Source: Comamonas testosteroni TK102 (GTDB lineage Bacteria; Pseudomonadota; Gammaproteobacteria; Burkholderiales; Burkholderiaceae_C). Taken from it: a stretch of 64,000 nucleotides of DNA. Both the position numbers and the translations under genes were made by a program. The stretch lies in the NCBI RefSeq assembly GCF_000739375.1, contig NZ_CP006704.1:1178001-1242000 (forward strand), written 5' to 3'. Numbering within the stretch: position 1 is the stretch's first letter; every line of letters starts with the position of its first letter. Below are positions 9,783-19,613 of this stretch, piece after piece. Below the pieces are notes generated by a model. The model was not told the DNA's origin and ran no database searches. It was given only the letters and a program-made list of their open reading frames with translations.

Positions 9783-10829
9783 ATGAGTACTCCTGACAAC
9801 CATGATTCCCAGTCGCATGTGACGCCGGGCGCGGACCTCTGGTCCAAGGCGCCTGCTGCGTCCGCTGAGGCGTCCGCCGCTGCGGCCAAGGCCTCCGGGA
9901 ACGGGGGCTGGGAGCGCGATGTGCTGGAAAAGCTGGTGTTCGCCTCCATCAAGGAGCAGCGGGCGGCCCGGCGCTGGCGCTTTTTCAGCCGTCTGCTGTG
10001 GTCTGTGGTGGTGCTCCTGGTGCTGTGGGCCGTGTTCTTCAAGGATACGGCCACCAAGACCAGCACCTCACCCCATACTGCGGTGGTGGAGATCAAGGGC
10101 GAGATTGCCTCGGGAGCGGACGCCAGTGCCGAGTTCGTGGTGGCGGCCATGCGCAGCGCCTTTGAGGATTCGGGCTCGCGCGCCGTGGTGCTGCTGATCA
10201 ACTCGCCCGGCGGCAGCCCCGTGCAGGCAGGCATCATCAACGACGAGATGACGCGTCTCAAGGCCAAGTACAACAAGCCTCTGTATGCGGTGGTCGAAGA
10301 GTCTTGCGCCTCGGCGGCCTACTACATTGCGGCGGCGGCCGACGAGATCTTCGTCGACAAGGCCAGCATCGTGGGCAGTATCGGCGTGCTCATGGACGGC
10401 TTTGGCTTCACCGGCGTGATGGACAAGGTCGGCGTGGAGCGCCGCCTGTTGACGGCCGGCGAGAACAAGGGCTTTCTCGACCCCTTCAGCCCCATGTCGT
10501 CGCAGCAAAAGGAATTTGCGCTGCAGATGCTGGAGCAGATTCACCAGCAGTTCATTGGCGTGGTCAAGGCCGGTCGCGGTGACCGCCTGCATGAGAGCCC
10601 CGAAATGTTCAGCGGACTGTTCTGGACCGGTCAGCAGGCCGTGGAGCTGGGTCTGGCCGACAAGCTGGGCAGCCTCGACTATGTGGCGCGTGAGGTGGTC
10701 AAGGCCGAGGAAGTCATCGACTACACCCGCCGCGACAACGTGGCCGAGCGTCTGGCCAAGCGCTTTGGCGCCGCCATCGGCGAGGGCTCGGTCAAAGCCA
10801 TGCGCGGCCTGATGCCCAGTATTCGCTGA
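9783..10829 (+). CDS. S49 family signal-peptide peptidase-like protein (SppA/SohB type)
   Basis: The 348-residue membrane-anchored serine peptidase has a cytosolic N-terminus rich in Ala and Ser, one membrane segment at about 69-86, and an S49 domain. The probable nucleophile is Ser177 in CASAAYY with the general base Lys229 in GENKG; the 52-residue spacing equals that of the Ser/Lys dyad in Bacillus SppA. The single domain and length match the short SppA form rather than the 618-residue E. coli enzyme. It probably degrades cleaved signal peptides in the membrane. It is the last gene of the rluC cluster and ends near a bidirectional terminator. Confidence 0.9.
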   Translation: MSTPDNHDSQSHVTPGADLWSKAPAASAEASAAAAKASGNGGWERDVLEKLVFASIKEQRAARRWRFFSRLLWSVVVLLVLWAVFFKDTATKTSTSPHTAVVEIKGEIASGADASAEFVVAAMRSAFEDSGSRAVVLLINSPGGSPVQAGIINDEMTRLKAKYNKPLYAVVEESCASAAYYIAAAADEIFVDKASIVGSIGVLMDGFGFTGVMDKVGVERRLLTAGENKGFLDPFSPMSSQQKEFALQMLEQIHQQFIGVVKAGRGDRLHESPEMFSGLFWTGQQAVELGLADKLGSLDYVAREVVKAEEVIDYTRRDNVAERLAKRFGAAIGEGSVKAMRGLMPSIR

Positions 10830-10842
10830 TCAAGCGTTGAGA

Positions 10843-10888
10843 ATGCCGCCAGCACTTTCGGAAGAAGCGCTGGTAGCTATCAAAAAAG
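10843..10888 (-). repeat. ATAGCTGC-type palindromic repeat, family A copy 3
   Basis: On the minus strand the copy reads TTTTGATAGCTACCAGCGCT, then CTTCCGAAAGTGCTGGCGGC. It abuts the bidirectional terminator after the S49 peptidase gene. Confidence 0.55.
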
Positions 10889-10917
10889 CCTGCGGTATTG
10901 GCCGCAGGCTTTTTTGA
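10882..10917. terminator. Bidirectional terminator between convergent genes
   Basis: AAAAAAGCCTGCGG, a short loop and CCGCAGGCTTTTTT form an A/T-flanked stem that works in either direction. It separates the S49 peptidase gene from the leftward methylase gene. Confidence 0.9.
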
Positions 10918-10927
10918 TTTCAGGCGC

Positions 10928-11716
10928 TTAGCGGCCTATGGCAAACACCACCGGTGTGCGGTTGTCGGGAGGTGTATTGCGCTGGCGCCATTCGCGCACC
11001 AGATGGCTTTCGATGCGCGCCGTCTCCAGCGTCAATCCGCTCGCCAGGGCCAGTCTGGTATTGGGCTGCAAGGTTTGCAACAGCGCCTGCCAGAGGGCAG
11101 CATTGCGGTAAGGCGTCTCGATGAACTGCTGGGTTTGGCCTTGTCGCAGGGCCAGGCTCTCCAGCTCCTTGATGCGGGCCGTGCGCTCGGCGCCATCCTG
11201 TGGCACATAACCGACAAAGGCGAAGTTCTGGCCATTGAGGCCGCTGGCCGCCAGGCCCAGCAGCAGCGAGACCGGTCCCGTCAGTGGTACGACGCGAATG
11301 CCCAGATCATGGGCGGCACGCACGATGGAGCTGCCCGGGTCGGCCACGGCGGGCATGCCCGCCTCGCTGATCAAGCCCATGTCCTGCCCGGCCAACGCCG
11401 GTGCCAGCAGGGGCTTGGGGTCGAAGACGGCGCCGCCCTTGTTGCCATGGTCGCCTTTTTTGTGGGCTTCGCGTGGCAGCTCGGCAATGTTCTGGGCCTG
11501 CAGCGGCGCAGCCAGCGGGAACAAGGCGTCGATGCGCTTGAGATAGGCGCGTGCCGTCTTGGCGTTTTCGCTGATCCAGTGAGTCAGGGAGGCGGCGCGG
11601 CGCAGTGTGCCCTCGGGCAGCACCTCGGTCAAAGCGGTCTGGCTTTCGCAACCGAAATCGAGTGGAGCCGGCACCAGATAAAGGGTGCCGGCCTTGCCCT
11701 TAGATGTTTCGCTCAT
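10928..11716 (-). CDS. Tetrapyrrole-methylase family SAM methyltransferase, RsmI paralogue
   Basis: The 262-residue protein belongs to the RsmI (16S rRNA C1402 2'-O-methyltransferase) branch of tetrapyrrole methylases: it has GLISEAGMPAVADPGSS near residue 113 and VVPLTGPVSLLLGLAASG near 140. It differs from canonical RsmI in its N-terminal segment (TLYLVPAPLDFG) and in an insert rich in Lys/Gly at about 85-95. I therefore treat it as a paralogue with unknown target. Its start overlaps the Maf gene stop (ATGA), so the two are probably co-translated. Confidence 0.8.
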   Translation of the reverse strand: MSETSKGKAGTLYLVPAPLDFGCESQTALTEVLPEGTLRRAASLTHWISENAKTARAYLKRIDALFPLAAPLQAQNIAELPREAHKKGDHGNKGGAVFDPKPLLAPALAGQDMGLISEAGMPAVADPGSSIVRAAHDLGIRVVPLTGPVSLLLGLAASGLNGQNFAFVGYVPQDGAERTARIKELESLALRQGQTQQFIETPYRNAALWQALLQTLQPNTRLALASGLTLETARIESHLVREWRQRNTPPDNRTPVVFAIGR

Positions 11717-12321
11717 GGCAGAACCACTCCTGCGGCACGCAGCAACTGGCAGGTGCGGATCAGCGGCAGGCCTATCAGTGCCGTGGGGTCGTCGCTGACG
11801 ATGGCCTCCAGCAGGGCGATGCCCAGGCCTTCACTCTTGGCCGAGCCTGCGCAGTCATAAGGCTGCTCGGCACGCAGATAGCGCTCGATCTCGAGGTCGT
11901 TCAGCTCGCGAAAGCGCACTTGCACCGTGACCACGCTGGACTCTAAAAAGCCGGTTTCGGCACAGCTCACGCAGACGCCGGTGTGGAAATTCATCTGGCG
12001 GCCGCTCATCTGGCGCAACTGCTCGGTGGCGCGCTCGTGGGTGCCGGGCTTGGACAGGGGCTGGCCGTCGAGCTCGGGCACCTGGTCGGAGCCGATAACG
12101 ATGGCGCCGGGGTGCAGCTGGGCCACGGCTTGTGCCTTGGCCACGGCCAGACGCAGGCTCAGCTCGTAGGGTGTTTCGCCGCTGAGCGGGGTTTCATCCA
12201 CTTCGGGAGACACCGTCTCGAACGGCAGTTGCAGGCGGCTGAGCAGCTCGCGGCGGTAGCGCGAGGTGGAGCCAAGAATCAATGGACGCTCAAGTCGTCC
12301 GGCAATCAATAAGTCGGGCAT
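11713..12321 (-). CDS. Maf-family nucleotide pyrophosphatase, YceF type
   Basis: The 202-residue Maf protein has LILGSTSRYRRELLSRLQL near the N-terminus, the PEVDE acidic motif, GSDQV in the middle and the C-terminal SEGLGIALLE and LIGLPLI blocks. These match the YceF subfamily, which hydrolyses m7GTP and is thought to remove modified nucleotides. Its start is only 25 bases from the oppositely oriented yceD start, an arrangement also common in gamma-proteobacteria (yceF/yceD/rpmF). Confidence 0.92.
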   Translation of the reverse strand: MPDLLIAGRLERPLILGSTSRYRRELLSRLQLPFETVSPEVDETPLSGETPYELSLRLAVAKAQAVAQLHPGAIVIGSDQVPELDGQPLSKPGTHERATEQLRQMSGRQMNFHTGVCVSCAETGFLESSVVTVQVRFRELNDLEIERYLRAEQPYDCAGSAKSEGLGIALLEAIVSDDPTALIGLPLIRTCQLLRAAGVVLP

Positions 12322-12346
12322 TGCGGGATTCTCTTACACCGGCTGC

Positions 12347-12901
12347 ATGAGCAAGGATTTTTCTGCGACCCGGCTGGACGTGCGTGCTTTCGCGCAGGCC
12401 GCAGGTCATCTGCATGGTCAGGCACCATTGTCGGACTTCAAGCGTCTGGCGGCCGATGCGCTGGCGATTACTGGCGAGCAGCCCCTGGTGCGCTGGGAAG
12501 CCGAAGGCGAGCTGGTCGAGCAAAAGGGCGGCAGCGGCCATGTGTGGCTGCACCTGAGTGCCGAGGTGGATTTACCGCTGACCTGCCAGCGCTGCCTGAC
12601 CGAGGCCGATATTCCCCTTTATGTGGATCGGTCATTTCGCTTCGTTCCGGACGAAGCGACGGCAGAGCTGGAAGATGACGACAGCGATGAGGATGTGCTG
12701 GCATTGAGCAGCGAGTTCAATCTGCTGGAGCTGATCGAGGACGAGCTGCTGATGGAAGTTCCGGTGGTGCCTCGCCATGAGGTCTGCCCGGTGCCCGTCA
12801 AGCTGGAGGTCAGCGATGACGGCTTCGAGCAGGCCAACGAGCAGAAGGAGAACCCTTTTGCCGTGCTGCAATCTCTCAATGTAGGCAAGTCTGCCGACTG
12901 A
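12347..12901 (+). CDS. yceD: YceD family protein (DUF177), large-subunit rRNA accumulation protein
   Basis: The 184-residue DUF177 protein contains the conserved PLTCQRCLTEADIPL segment, with the Cys pair, and an acidic stretch ELEDDDSDEDVLALSSEFNL before LIEDELLMEVPVVPRHEVCP. Family members help accumulation of 23S rRNA, and the gene is nearly always followed by rpmF, as here. I chose the ATG at 12347 (MSKDFSATRLD); the frame extends upstream through the Maf gene but that part is antisense to Maf. Confidence 0.9.
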   Translation: MSKDFSATRLDVRAFAQAAGHLHGQAPLSDFKRLAADALAITGEQPLVRWEAEGELVEQKGGSGHVWLHLSAEVDLPLTCQRCLTEADIPLYVDRSFRFVPDEATAELEDDDSDEDVLALSSEFNLLELIEDELLMEVPVVPRHEVCPVPVKLEVSDDGFEQANEQKENPFAVLQSLNVGKSAD

Positions 12902-12954
12902 TCCAGCCCGGAGCACGGTGGGGATTTGATTTTGCGTAGGCCATGAAAAGCGTT

Positions 12955-12965
12955 TGCGCTATAAT
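12955..12965 (+). promoter_or_regulatory. Probable -10 element of the rpmF promoter
   Basis: A perfect TATAAT at 12960-12965 (GCGCTATAATCG) lies about 175 bases before rpmF. No good -35 is seen at standard spacing; TTGCGT at 12932 is too far. A transcript starting near 12972 would have a leader of about 170 bases. Confidence 0.5.
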
Positions 12966-13140
12966 CGTGAGCTTCGCGCGAAACCCCCTCGTGTCTTTAA
13001 TGGGCTGATCGCGTTTTTTTAGGACTTGCACAGACAAGAGCGCACTTACTCTCGGTAGGTGCGTCGAAAGGCAGAGTTTTTTGCCCGGTCTTGCTGTGTG
13101 GGTCGTGTTACCAACCCTTTCAAGATACACAGGAGCCATC

Positions 13141-13323
13141 ATGGCTGTTCAGCAAAACAAGAAGTCTCCCTCCAAGCGCGGCATGCACCGTTCGCACAAT
13201 GCACTGAATGTGCCTGGCATTGCTGTTGAAGCCACTACCGGCGAGACACATCTGCGCCACCACATCAGCCCCAACGGCGTGTACCGTGGCCGTCAAGTGC
13301 TGAAGAACAAGTCCGAAGCCTAA
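13141..13323 (+). CDS. rpmF: 50S ribosomal protein L32
   Basis: The 60-residue protein begins [20 protein letters not shown] and ends with [13 protein letters not shown], typical bL32. Most beta-proteobacterial L32 proteins lack the zinc-binding Cys residues, and none are present here, so this is a Cys-minus form. The start is the ATG at 13141, preceded by CAGGAG. It has its own probable promoter and is closed by a strong terminator, separating it from plsX. Confidence 0.98.
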   Translation: MAVQQNKKSPSKRGMHRSHNALNVPGIAVEATTGETHLRHHISPNGVYRGRQVLKNKSEA

Positions 13324-13340
13324 GCGACGACTGCATTCGC

Positions 13341-13386
13341 AAAGCCTGTTGCTACATTTTTTGTAGCAACAGGCTTTTGTTTTTAT
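13341..13386 (+). terminator. Strong intrinsic terminator after rpmF
   Basis: A perfect 16-bp stem AAAGCCTGTTGCTACA / TGTAGCAACAGGCTTT with a five-T loop is followed by TGTTTTTAT. Some read-through would be needed for an rpmF-plsX transcript. Confidence 0.95.
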
Positions 13387-13520
13387 GGGAGATATTTGCA
13401 AAATCAGCCTTGGCTGGCCTTGCTGCACAATTCCAGGGCTGGTTTTGCAGATAACTCCTGTGGTGGTCCCTGGACCATTCAGTTCATTACCCCAAACCCG
13501 ATTGGACCTGTCAGTCGCCC

Positions 13521-14561
13521 ATGATTACTTTGGCTGTTGACTGCATGGGGGGCGATCATGGCCCCCGCGTCACGCTGGCCGCGTGTCGTCAGTTTCTGAA
13601 TTTACACCCCGATGCGCATCTGTTGCTGGTCGGCAAGGCCGATGAATTGGCTGGCTTCAAGCACGAGCGTGTGACCGTCGTCCCCGCCACGGAAGTGGTG
13701 AGCATGGATGACCCCGTTGAAATAGCCCTGCGCAAGAAAAAGGACTCGTCCATGCGCGTGGCTGTGCAGCAGGTCAAGAATGGCGCGGCTCAGGCTGCAG
13801 TGTCTGCCGGCAATACCGGAGCGCTGATGGCGATCTCGCGCTATCTGCTCAAGACTCTGGATGGCATCGATCGTCCTGCCATTGCCTTTGGTTTGCCCAA
13901 TGCCAAGGGCAGCGACACCACCATGCTGGATCTGGGAGCCAATGTGGACTGCACGGCGGAGCACCTGCTGCAGTTTGCGGTCATGGGCTCGGCCCTGGTG
14001 TCGGCGCTCAAGAACACCGAGGCGCCCAGCGTCGGCCTGCTCAATATCGGCGAAGAGCTGATCAAGGGCAGCGAAGTCATCAAGCGCGCCGGCGAGCTGC
14101 TGCGCACTGCTGGCGATGCGGGCAATCTCAACTTCTACGGCAATGTCGAGGGCAACGACACCTTCAAGGGTGTGGTGGACATTGTGGTGTGCGATGGTTT
14201 CGTTGGTAACGTTGCACTCAAGACCACCGAAGGGGTTGCCTCGATGATCTCGGGGATTCTCAAGGAAGAGTTCAAACGCAATATCTTCACCAAGATTGCC
14301 GCCATCATTGCCTATCCGGTGCTATCTGCGCTGATGAAGCGTGTCGATCACCGTCGTTACAACGGTGCTGCCTTGCTGGGTCTGCGCGGACTGGTCTTCA
14401 AAAGCCATGGCTCGGCCGATGCAATGGCATTCGAGCATGCTTTGAACCGCGCGTATGATGCGGCACGCAACAACCTGCTTGACCGTGTCCGCAGCCGTAT
14501 TGCTGCTGCCGCCCCCTTGTTGCTGGCAGCGCAGACGGAATCTGGAACTTCGGCGCCCTGA
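13521..14561 (+). CDS. plsX: Phosphate acyltransferase PlsX
   Basis: PlsX converts acyl-ACP to acyl-phosphate for PlsY in phosphatidic-acid synthesis. The 346-residue protein starts [15 protein letters not shown] and contains [10 protein letters not shown] and [18 protein letters not shown], all hallmark segments, at the usual family length. The ATG at 13521 is the first good start after the rpmF terminator. The gene heads the fatty-acid cluster and is followed by fabH after eight bases. Confidence 0.97.
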   Translation: MITLAVDCMGGDHGPRVTLAACRQFLNLHPDAHLLLVGKADELAGFKHERVTVVPATEVVSMDDPVEIALRKKKDSSMRVAVQQVKNGAAQAAVSAGNTGALMAISRYLLKTLDGIDRPAIAFGLPNAKGSDTTMLDLGANVDCTAEHLLQFAVMGSALVSALKNTEAPSVGLLNIGEELIKGSEVIKRAGELLRTAGDAGNLNFYGNVEGNDTFKGVVDIVVCDGFVGNVALKTTEGVASMISGILKEEFKRNIFTKIAAIIAYPVLSALMKRVDHRRYNGAALLGLRGLVFKSHGSADAMAFEHALNRAYDAARNNLLDRVRSRIAAAAPLLLAAQTESGTSAP

Positions 14562-14569
14562 TAGAAGAC

Positions 14570-15550
14570 ATGAGACGCTACGCACGCATCATCGGCACCG
14601 GCAGTTACCTGCCGCCCCGCCGCCTGACCAATAACGACCTCGCAGCCGAGCTGGCTCAGCGTGGCCTGGAAACCTCGGACGAATGGATCGTCGAGCGCAC
14701 CGGCATTCGTGCCCGCCACTTTGCCGAACCCGATGTGACCAGCAGCGATCTGGCCCTTGAAGCCAGCCGCAAGGCCATCGAGGCTGCAGGCATAGAGGCT
14801 TCGGACATCGATCTGATCATTGTCGCCACGTCCACCCCGGACATGGTGTTTCCCTCGACGGCGGCCATCCTTCAGCATAAGCTGGGCATCAGCAATGGTT
14901 GCCCTGCCTTTGATGTGCAGGCGGTGTGCAGCGGTTTCGTCTACGCCCTGACGGTGGCGGACTCCATGATCCAGTCCGGCGCTGCCAAGCGCGTGCTGGT
15001 GGTGGGCTCCGAAGTCTTCAGCCGCATCCTGGATTTCAACGACCGCACGACCTGCGTGCTGTTCGGCGATGGCGCCGGCGCCGTGGTGCTGGAGGCCTCC
15101 GACGAGCCCGGCATCCTGTCCACCGAGCTGCACGCCGATGGCAGCCATGTCGGCATTCTCTGCGTGCCGGGCAATGTCTCCGGCGGCAATGTGCTGGGCG
15201 ATCCCTTGCTCAAGATGGACGGTCAGGCCGTGTTCAAGCTGGCAGTGAGCGTGCTGGACAAGGCTGCTCGCTCCGTGCTGGAAAAGGCGGGCCTGACGGA
15301 TGCCGACATCGATTGGCTGATTCCGCACCAGGCCAATATCCGCATCATGCAAAGCACCGCGCGCAAGCTCAAGCTGTCCATGGACAAGGTGGTGGTGACC
15401 GTCGATCAGCATGGCAACACCTCGGCGGCCTCGATTCCCCTGGCGCTGGACCATGGCGTGCGCAGCGGCCAGGTCAAGAAAGGCCAGACGGTGCTGCTCG
15501 AAGGTGTGGGCGGTGGCTTCACCTGGGGGGCTGTGCTCCTCAAGATGTAG
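14570..15550 (+). CDS. fabH: Beta-ketoacyl-ACP synthase III FabH
   Basis: FabH condenses acetyl-CoA with malonyl-ACP to start fatty-acid synthesis. The 326-residue protein has the catalytic Cys at about 120 ([11 protein letters not shown]), the His in [11 protein letters not shown], and the Asn in GNTSAASIP, giving the Cys-His-Asn triad. The C-terminal [15 protein letters not shown] is typical. It lies between plsX and fabD in the conserved order. Confidence 0.98.
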   Translation: MRRYARIIGTGSYLPPRRLTNNDLAAELAQRGLETSDEWIVERTGIRARHFAEPDVTSSDLALEASRKAIEAAGIEASDIDLIIVATSTPDMVFPSTAAILQHKLGISNGCPAFDVQAVCSGFVYALTVADSMIQSGAAKRVLVVGSEVFSRILDFNDRTTCVLFGDGAGAVVLEASDEPGILSTELHADGSHVGILCVPGNVSGGNVLGDPLLKMDGQAVFKLAVSVLDKAARSVLEKAGLTDADIDWLIPHQANIRIMQSTARKLKLSMDKVVVTVDQHGNTSAASIPLALDHGVRSGQVKKGQTVLLEGVGGGFTWGAVLLKM

Positions 15551-15601
15551 CTGTAGACGCAATATAAATAAGCGTTTCAGGCAATTTTTATACTAAGAAA
15601 T

Positions 15602-16546
15602 ATGAAGAAATTCGCATTTGTATTTCCTGGCCAGGGTTCGCAGTCCGTGGGCATGCTGGATGGCTGGGGGGATCATCCCGTCGTGGCCCAGACCGTGGCC
15701 GAAGCCTCCGAGGCTCTGGGCGAGGATGTGGGTCTGCTGATCAAGCAAGGCCCCAAGGAAGCTCTGGCGCTGACCACCAATACCCAGCCCGTGATGCTGG
15801 TGGCCGGTGTGGCGGCCTGGCGTGTCTGGCAGGCCGAAGGCGGCGCGCTGCCCGATGCCGTGGCCGGTCACTCCCTGGGTGAATACTCGGCGCTGGTCGC
15901 CTCCGGCGTACTGACGCTGGCTCAGGCCGCTCCACTTGTGCGTCTGCGCGCCGCAGCCATGCAGGATGCCGTGCCCGTGGGCACGGGCGGCATGGCGGCC
16001 GTGCTGGCCCTGGATGCCGAAAAGGTAAAGGCGGTCTGCGCAGAGGTGACGGCCCAGCTGGGCGGCGCCGAAGTGGTGGAAGCCGTGAACTTCAACGATC
16101 CCGGTCAGACCGTGATCGCCGGCAGCAAGCTGGCCGTGGAAAAGGCCTGTGAAGCGGTCAAGGCGGCCGGTGCCAAGCGCGCCCTGCCTCTGCCGGTCTC
16201 CGCGCCTTTCCACTCCAGCCTGATGAAGCCCGCTGCAGAAAAGCTCAAGACCGCGCTGGCCGAGCTGACGCTGGCTACCCCCTTGATTCCCGTCATCAAC
16301 AATATCGACGTCACCGTCCAGACGGACGCTGATTCGATTCGTGATGCCCTGTATCGTCAGGCCTTTGGCCCGGTGCGCTGGGTGGAATGCGTGCAGTCCA
16401 TCAAGGCGCGCGGCGTCACCCATATCGTGGAATGTGGACCCGGCAAGGTGCTGGCCGGCATGGTCAAGCGTATTGACGCCGACCTGACGGGTGCTCCCCT
16501 GTTTGATACAGCCACCCTGGCTGACGTGAAAGAATTGCTCGCATGA
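15602..16546 (+). CDS. fabD: Malonyl-CoA:ACP transacylase FabD
   Basis: FabD loads malonyl groups onto ACP. The 314-residue protein has the oxyanion segment FPGQGSQSVGML at the N-terminus, the nucleophilic Ser91 in GHSLGEYSAL and the His in APFHSSLM. Its stop overlaps the fabG start by four bases (ATGA). The 51-base gap after fabH is the only AT-rich one in this part of the cluster and could hold a promoter, but I see no clear -35/-10 pair. Confidence 0.98.
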   Translation: MKKFAFVFPGQGSQSVGMLDGWGDHPVVAQTVAEASEALGEDVGLLIKQGPKEALALTTNTQPVMLVAGVAAWRVWQAEGGALPDAVAGHSLGEYSALVASGVLTLAQAAPLVRLRAAAMQDAVPVGTGGMAAVLALDAEKVKAVCAEVTAQLGGAEVVEAVNFNDPGQTVIAGSKLAVEKACEAVKAAGAKRALPLPVSAPFHSSLMKPAAEKLKTALAELTLATPLIPVINNIDVTVQTDADSIRDALYRQAFGPVRWVECVQSIKARGVTHIVECGPGKVLAGMVKRIDADLTGAPLFDTATLADVKELLA

Positions 16547-17286
16547 CTGATAACCAGACCAAGCCCCAGGTTGCCCTGGTCACCGGCGCCACTCGTGGCA
16601 TTGGTGCCGCCATCGCGCAGGAGCTGGCCTCCAAGGGCTATCAAGTGATCGGCACGGCCACCTCGGATGCCGGTGCCGAGAAGATCAGCCAGGCGCTGTC
16701 CGCCTTCGGCGGCCGCGGTGTCACGCTGAACGTGACCGACGGCGCTGCCGTGGATGCCCTGATCGACTCCATCGTCAAGAACGACGGCGGCCTGCATGTG
16801 CTGGTCAACAATGCCGGCATCACGCGCGACACCCTGGCGATGCGCATGAAGGATGACGACTGGGATGCCGTCACCGACACCAATCTGAAGGCTGTTTTCC
16901 GAGTCAGCCGTGCGGCTATTCGCCCCATGATGAAGCAGCGTTTCGGCCGCATCATCAGCATCACCAGCGTGGTCGGTGCCTCGGGCAATGCCGGTCAGGC
17001 CAACTACGCGGCAGCCAAGGCCGGCGTGGCAGGCATGACCCGTGCTCTGGCCAAGGAACTGGGCAGCCGCGGCATCACCGTGAACTGCGTGGCTCCCGGT
17101 TTCATCGCCACGGACATGACTGCAGACCTGCCAGAGGCGCAGAAGGCTGCGCTCAAGGCGCAGATCGCCATGGGCGATCTGGGTCAACCCAGCGACATCG
17201 CGCATGCCGTGGCCTATCTGGCCTCTGCCGGTGCCGGCTATGTGACGGGGCAGGAATTGCACGTCAACGGCGGCATGTACATGTAA
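16543..17286 (+). CDS. fabG: 3-oxoacyl-ACP reductase FabG
   Basis: FabG is the NADPH-dependent ketoacyl reductase of the elongation cycle. The 247-residue short-chain dehydrogenase has the cofactor motif TGATRGIG (15-22), NNAG near 89-92, and the catalytic Ser142, Tyr155 and Lys159 (YAAAK). The C-terminus GYVTGQELHVNGGMYM is typical. Translation is coupled to fabD by the ATGA overlap. A hairpin and a possible promoter follow before acpP. Confidence 0.98.
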   Translation: MTDNQTKPQVALVTGATRGIGAAIAQELASKGYQVIGTATSDAGAEKISQALSAFGGRGVTLNVTDGAAVDALIDSIVKNDGGLHVLVNNAGITRDTLAMRMKDDDWDAVTDTNLKAVFRVSRAAIRPMMKQRFGRIISITSVVGASGNAGQANYAAAKAGVAGMTRALAKELGSRGITVNCVAPGFIATDMTADLPEAQKAALKAQIAMGDLGQPSDIAHAVAYLASAGAGYVTGQELHVNGGMYM

Positions 17287-17294
17287 GAGATTTC

Positions 17295-17685
<391 letters not shown>

Positions 17686-17721
17686 GGTCTTTTTTCAGCG
17701 ATCAGTTAAAGGTTTGAACGC

Positions 17722-18969
17722 ATGAGCCGTCGTCGCGTTGTCGTGACCGGTCTGGGCTGCATCTCCCCCGTGGGTAACACGGTGGGCGAAGCCTGGGCCA
17801 ATCTTTTGGCCGGCCAGTCCGGTATTGACCTCATCACCAAGTTCGATGCGTCGAACTTCTCCTGCAAGATTGCGGGTGAGGTCAAGGGATTTGATGTGGA
17901 GAAGTACATGAGCGCCAAAGATGCGCGCTCCATGGATACCTTCATTCATTACGGCATCGCGGCTGCGGAGCAAGCCGTTCTGGACGCAGGCCTGCCCACA
18001 GGCGAAGCCCTGTCCGAAGACCTTGCCACACGCATTGCCTGCGTGATCGGCTCGGGCATTGGCGGCCTGCCGCTGATCGAGAACACTCACGCAGAACTGG
18101 CTGCCCGCGGTCCTCGCCGCATCACGCCGTTCTTCGTGCCTGCTTCCATCATCAATATGGTGGCAGGGCATGTGTCCATGCGATTTGGCTTCAAGGGGCC
18201 GAATCTGTCGATCGTGACTGCCTGCACCACAGGTCTGCACTGCATCGGCGAAGCCGGACGCATGATCGAATACGGCGATGCAGACATCGTCGTGGCCGGT
18301 GGCACGGAAGCCACTGTCTCGCCTCTGGGTGTCGGCGGCTTTGCTGCCATGCGTGCGCTGTCCACGCGCAACGACGACCCCAAGGCTGCCTCGCGCCCCT
18401 GGGACAAGGACCGTGACGGCTTTGTACTCGGTGAAGGTGCCGGTGTGCTGGTGCTCGAAGAGTACGAACACGCCAAGGCCCGTGGCGCCAAGATTTACGC
18501 GGAGCTGGCAGGCTTTGGCATGAGTGCCGATGCCGGTCACATGACGGCTCCCAACATGGACGGCCCCCGCCGCGCCATGCTCAATGCTTTGCGCAATGCC
18601 GGTGTGAACCAGGATCAGGTCAATTACCTGAATGCGCATGGCACGTCCACGCCGCTGGGCGATGCGAACGAGTCCAATGCCATCAAGGCAGCCATGGGCG
18701 AGTTTGCGAAGAAGAATCTGGTGGTCAGCTCGACCAAGTCCATGACGGGTCACCTGCTGGGTGGCGCGGGCGGCATCGAGAGCGTTTTCACCGTGATGGC
18801 GCTGCACGATCAGAAGATTCCTCCGACCATCAACCTGATCAACCAGGATCCCGAGTGCGATCTGGACTATTGCGCCAACACGGCGCGTGACGCCAAGCTG
18901 GAAGTTGCCGTGAAGAACAACTTCGGTTTCGGCGGCACCAACGGCACGCTGGTTTTCAAGCGCGTCTAA
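17722..18969 (+). CDS. fabF: Beta-ketoacyl-ACP synthase II FabF
   Basis: FabF elongates acyl-ACP with malonyl-ACP. The 415-residue protein has the nucleophilic Cys168 in TACTTGLHC, the two His residues in [11 protein letters not shown] and [12 protein letters not shown], and the C-terminal [14 protein letters not shown]. The order acpP-fabF is conserved. A terminator follows. Confidence 0.98.
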   Translation: MSRRRVVVTGLGCISPVGNTVGEAWANLLAGQSGIDLITKFDASNFSCKIAGEVKGFDVEKYMSAKDARSMDTFIHYGIAAAEQAVLDAGLPTGEALSEDLATRIACVIGSGIGGLPLIENTHAELAARGPRRITPFFVPASIINMVAGHVSMRFGFKGPNLSIVTACTTGLHCIGEAGRMIEYGDADIVVAGGTEATVSPLGVGGFAAMRALSTRNDDPKAASRPWDKDRDGFVLGEGAGVLVLEEYEHAKARGAKIYAELAGFGMSADAGHMTAPNMDGPRRAMLNALRNAGVNQDQVNYLNAHGTSTPLGDANESNAIKAAMGEFAKKNLVVSSTKSMTGHLLGGAGGIESVFTVMALHDQKIPPTINLINQDPECDLDYCANTARDAKLEVAVKNNFGFGGTNGTLVFKRV

Positions 18970-18990
18970 GTCGCTGCTAGCCCTTCTGTA

Positions 18991-19026
18991 CAAGCCCGCA
19001 CAGGCCCAGGCCTTGCGGGTTTTGTT
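18991..19026 (+). terminator. Probable terminator after fabF
   Basis: An eight-pair stem AGCCCGCA/TGCGGGTT (one G-T) encloses a 13-base loop and is followed by TTGTTC. It would end the fatty-acid cluster, but the T-run is interrupted. Confidence 0.6.
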
Positions 19027-19092
19027 CTATGTGCGGCTTGATCGTGCTTTCCCTAGCTTTGCGGCAGCCGGGTTTTCGCACATGGTCTGCCC

Positions 19093-19575
19093 ATGAGTGC
19101 TCGCTACCATGCTCCCGCCGTTGCCTATGTCTTCGAGCGGCCAGTCTGGGCTGCCGGGGTGCTGCTGTTGATCGGGGCAGGCCTTTTGACGGTCCTGCTG
19201 GCCTGGTGCCTGCAGGCCAGGGAGAACGGTCTGCGGCTGCTGCTGACCCTACCGACTCTGACCTTGGCCGCAGCGCTGCTTTGCGCACAGTGGCGGAACT
19301 GGCCCCAAGGACGCCTGCTCTGGAATGGCGGGCATTGGTCGCTGGAGGCCAAAAACCTGTCAACTTCACAGTCATTGCCCGTGCAGCTGGGAGTGGGGCT
19401 TGATGGTGGCCACTGGCTTTGGCTCAGCGTTTCGGATGTCGTGGTGTTCAGAGCCAGGGGTGGCAGGCGCAGAGTGCTATGGATTTTCCTGTCCCAACGA
19501 CACAGCCCCGAGCAATGGGGAGACTTGCGGCGTGCGGTATATTCCTCCATCGTGCCGCTGGCAGAGCAAGGCTAG
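19093..19575 (+). CDS. Small membrane protein upstream of rpoE
   Basis: The 160-residue protein has two adjacent membrane segments at about 17-39 and 46-64, then a soluble C-terminal part rich in Trp and Arg (GHWSLEA, VVFRARGGRRRVLWIFLSQR). This layout resembles YgfX/CptA-type proteins, in which a two-helix hairpin is followed by a beta-rich region, but the match is by architecture and not proven. It lies between fabF and rpoE, ending 38 bases before the sigma-factor start. Confidence 0.7.
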   Translation: MSARYHAPAVAYVFERPVWAAGVLLLIGAGLLTVLLAWCLQARENGLRLLLTLPTLTLAAALLCAQWRNWPQGRLLWNGGHWSLEAKNLSTSQSLPVQLGVGLDGGHWLWLSVSDVVVFRARGGRRRVLWIFLSQRHSPEQWGDLRRAVYSSIVPLAEQG

Positions 19576-19613
19576 GCCTTCGCCGGTTATGGCAGCACGC
19601 CGCTTGGCCTTTC

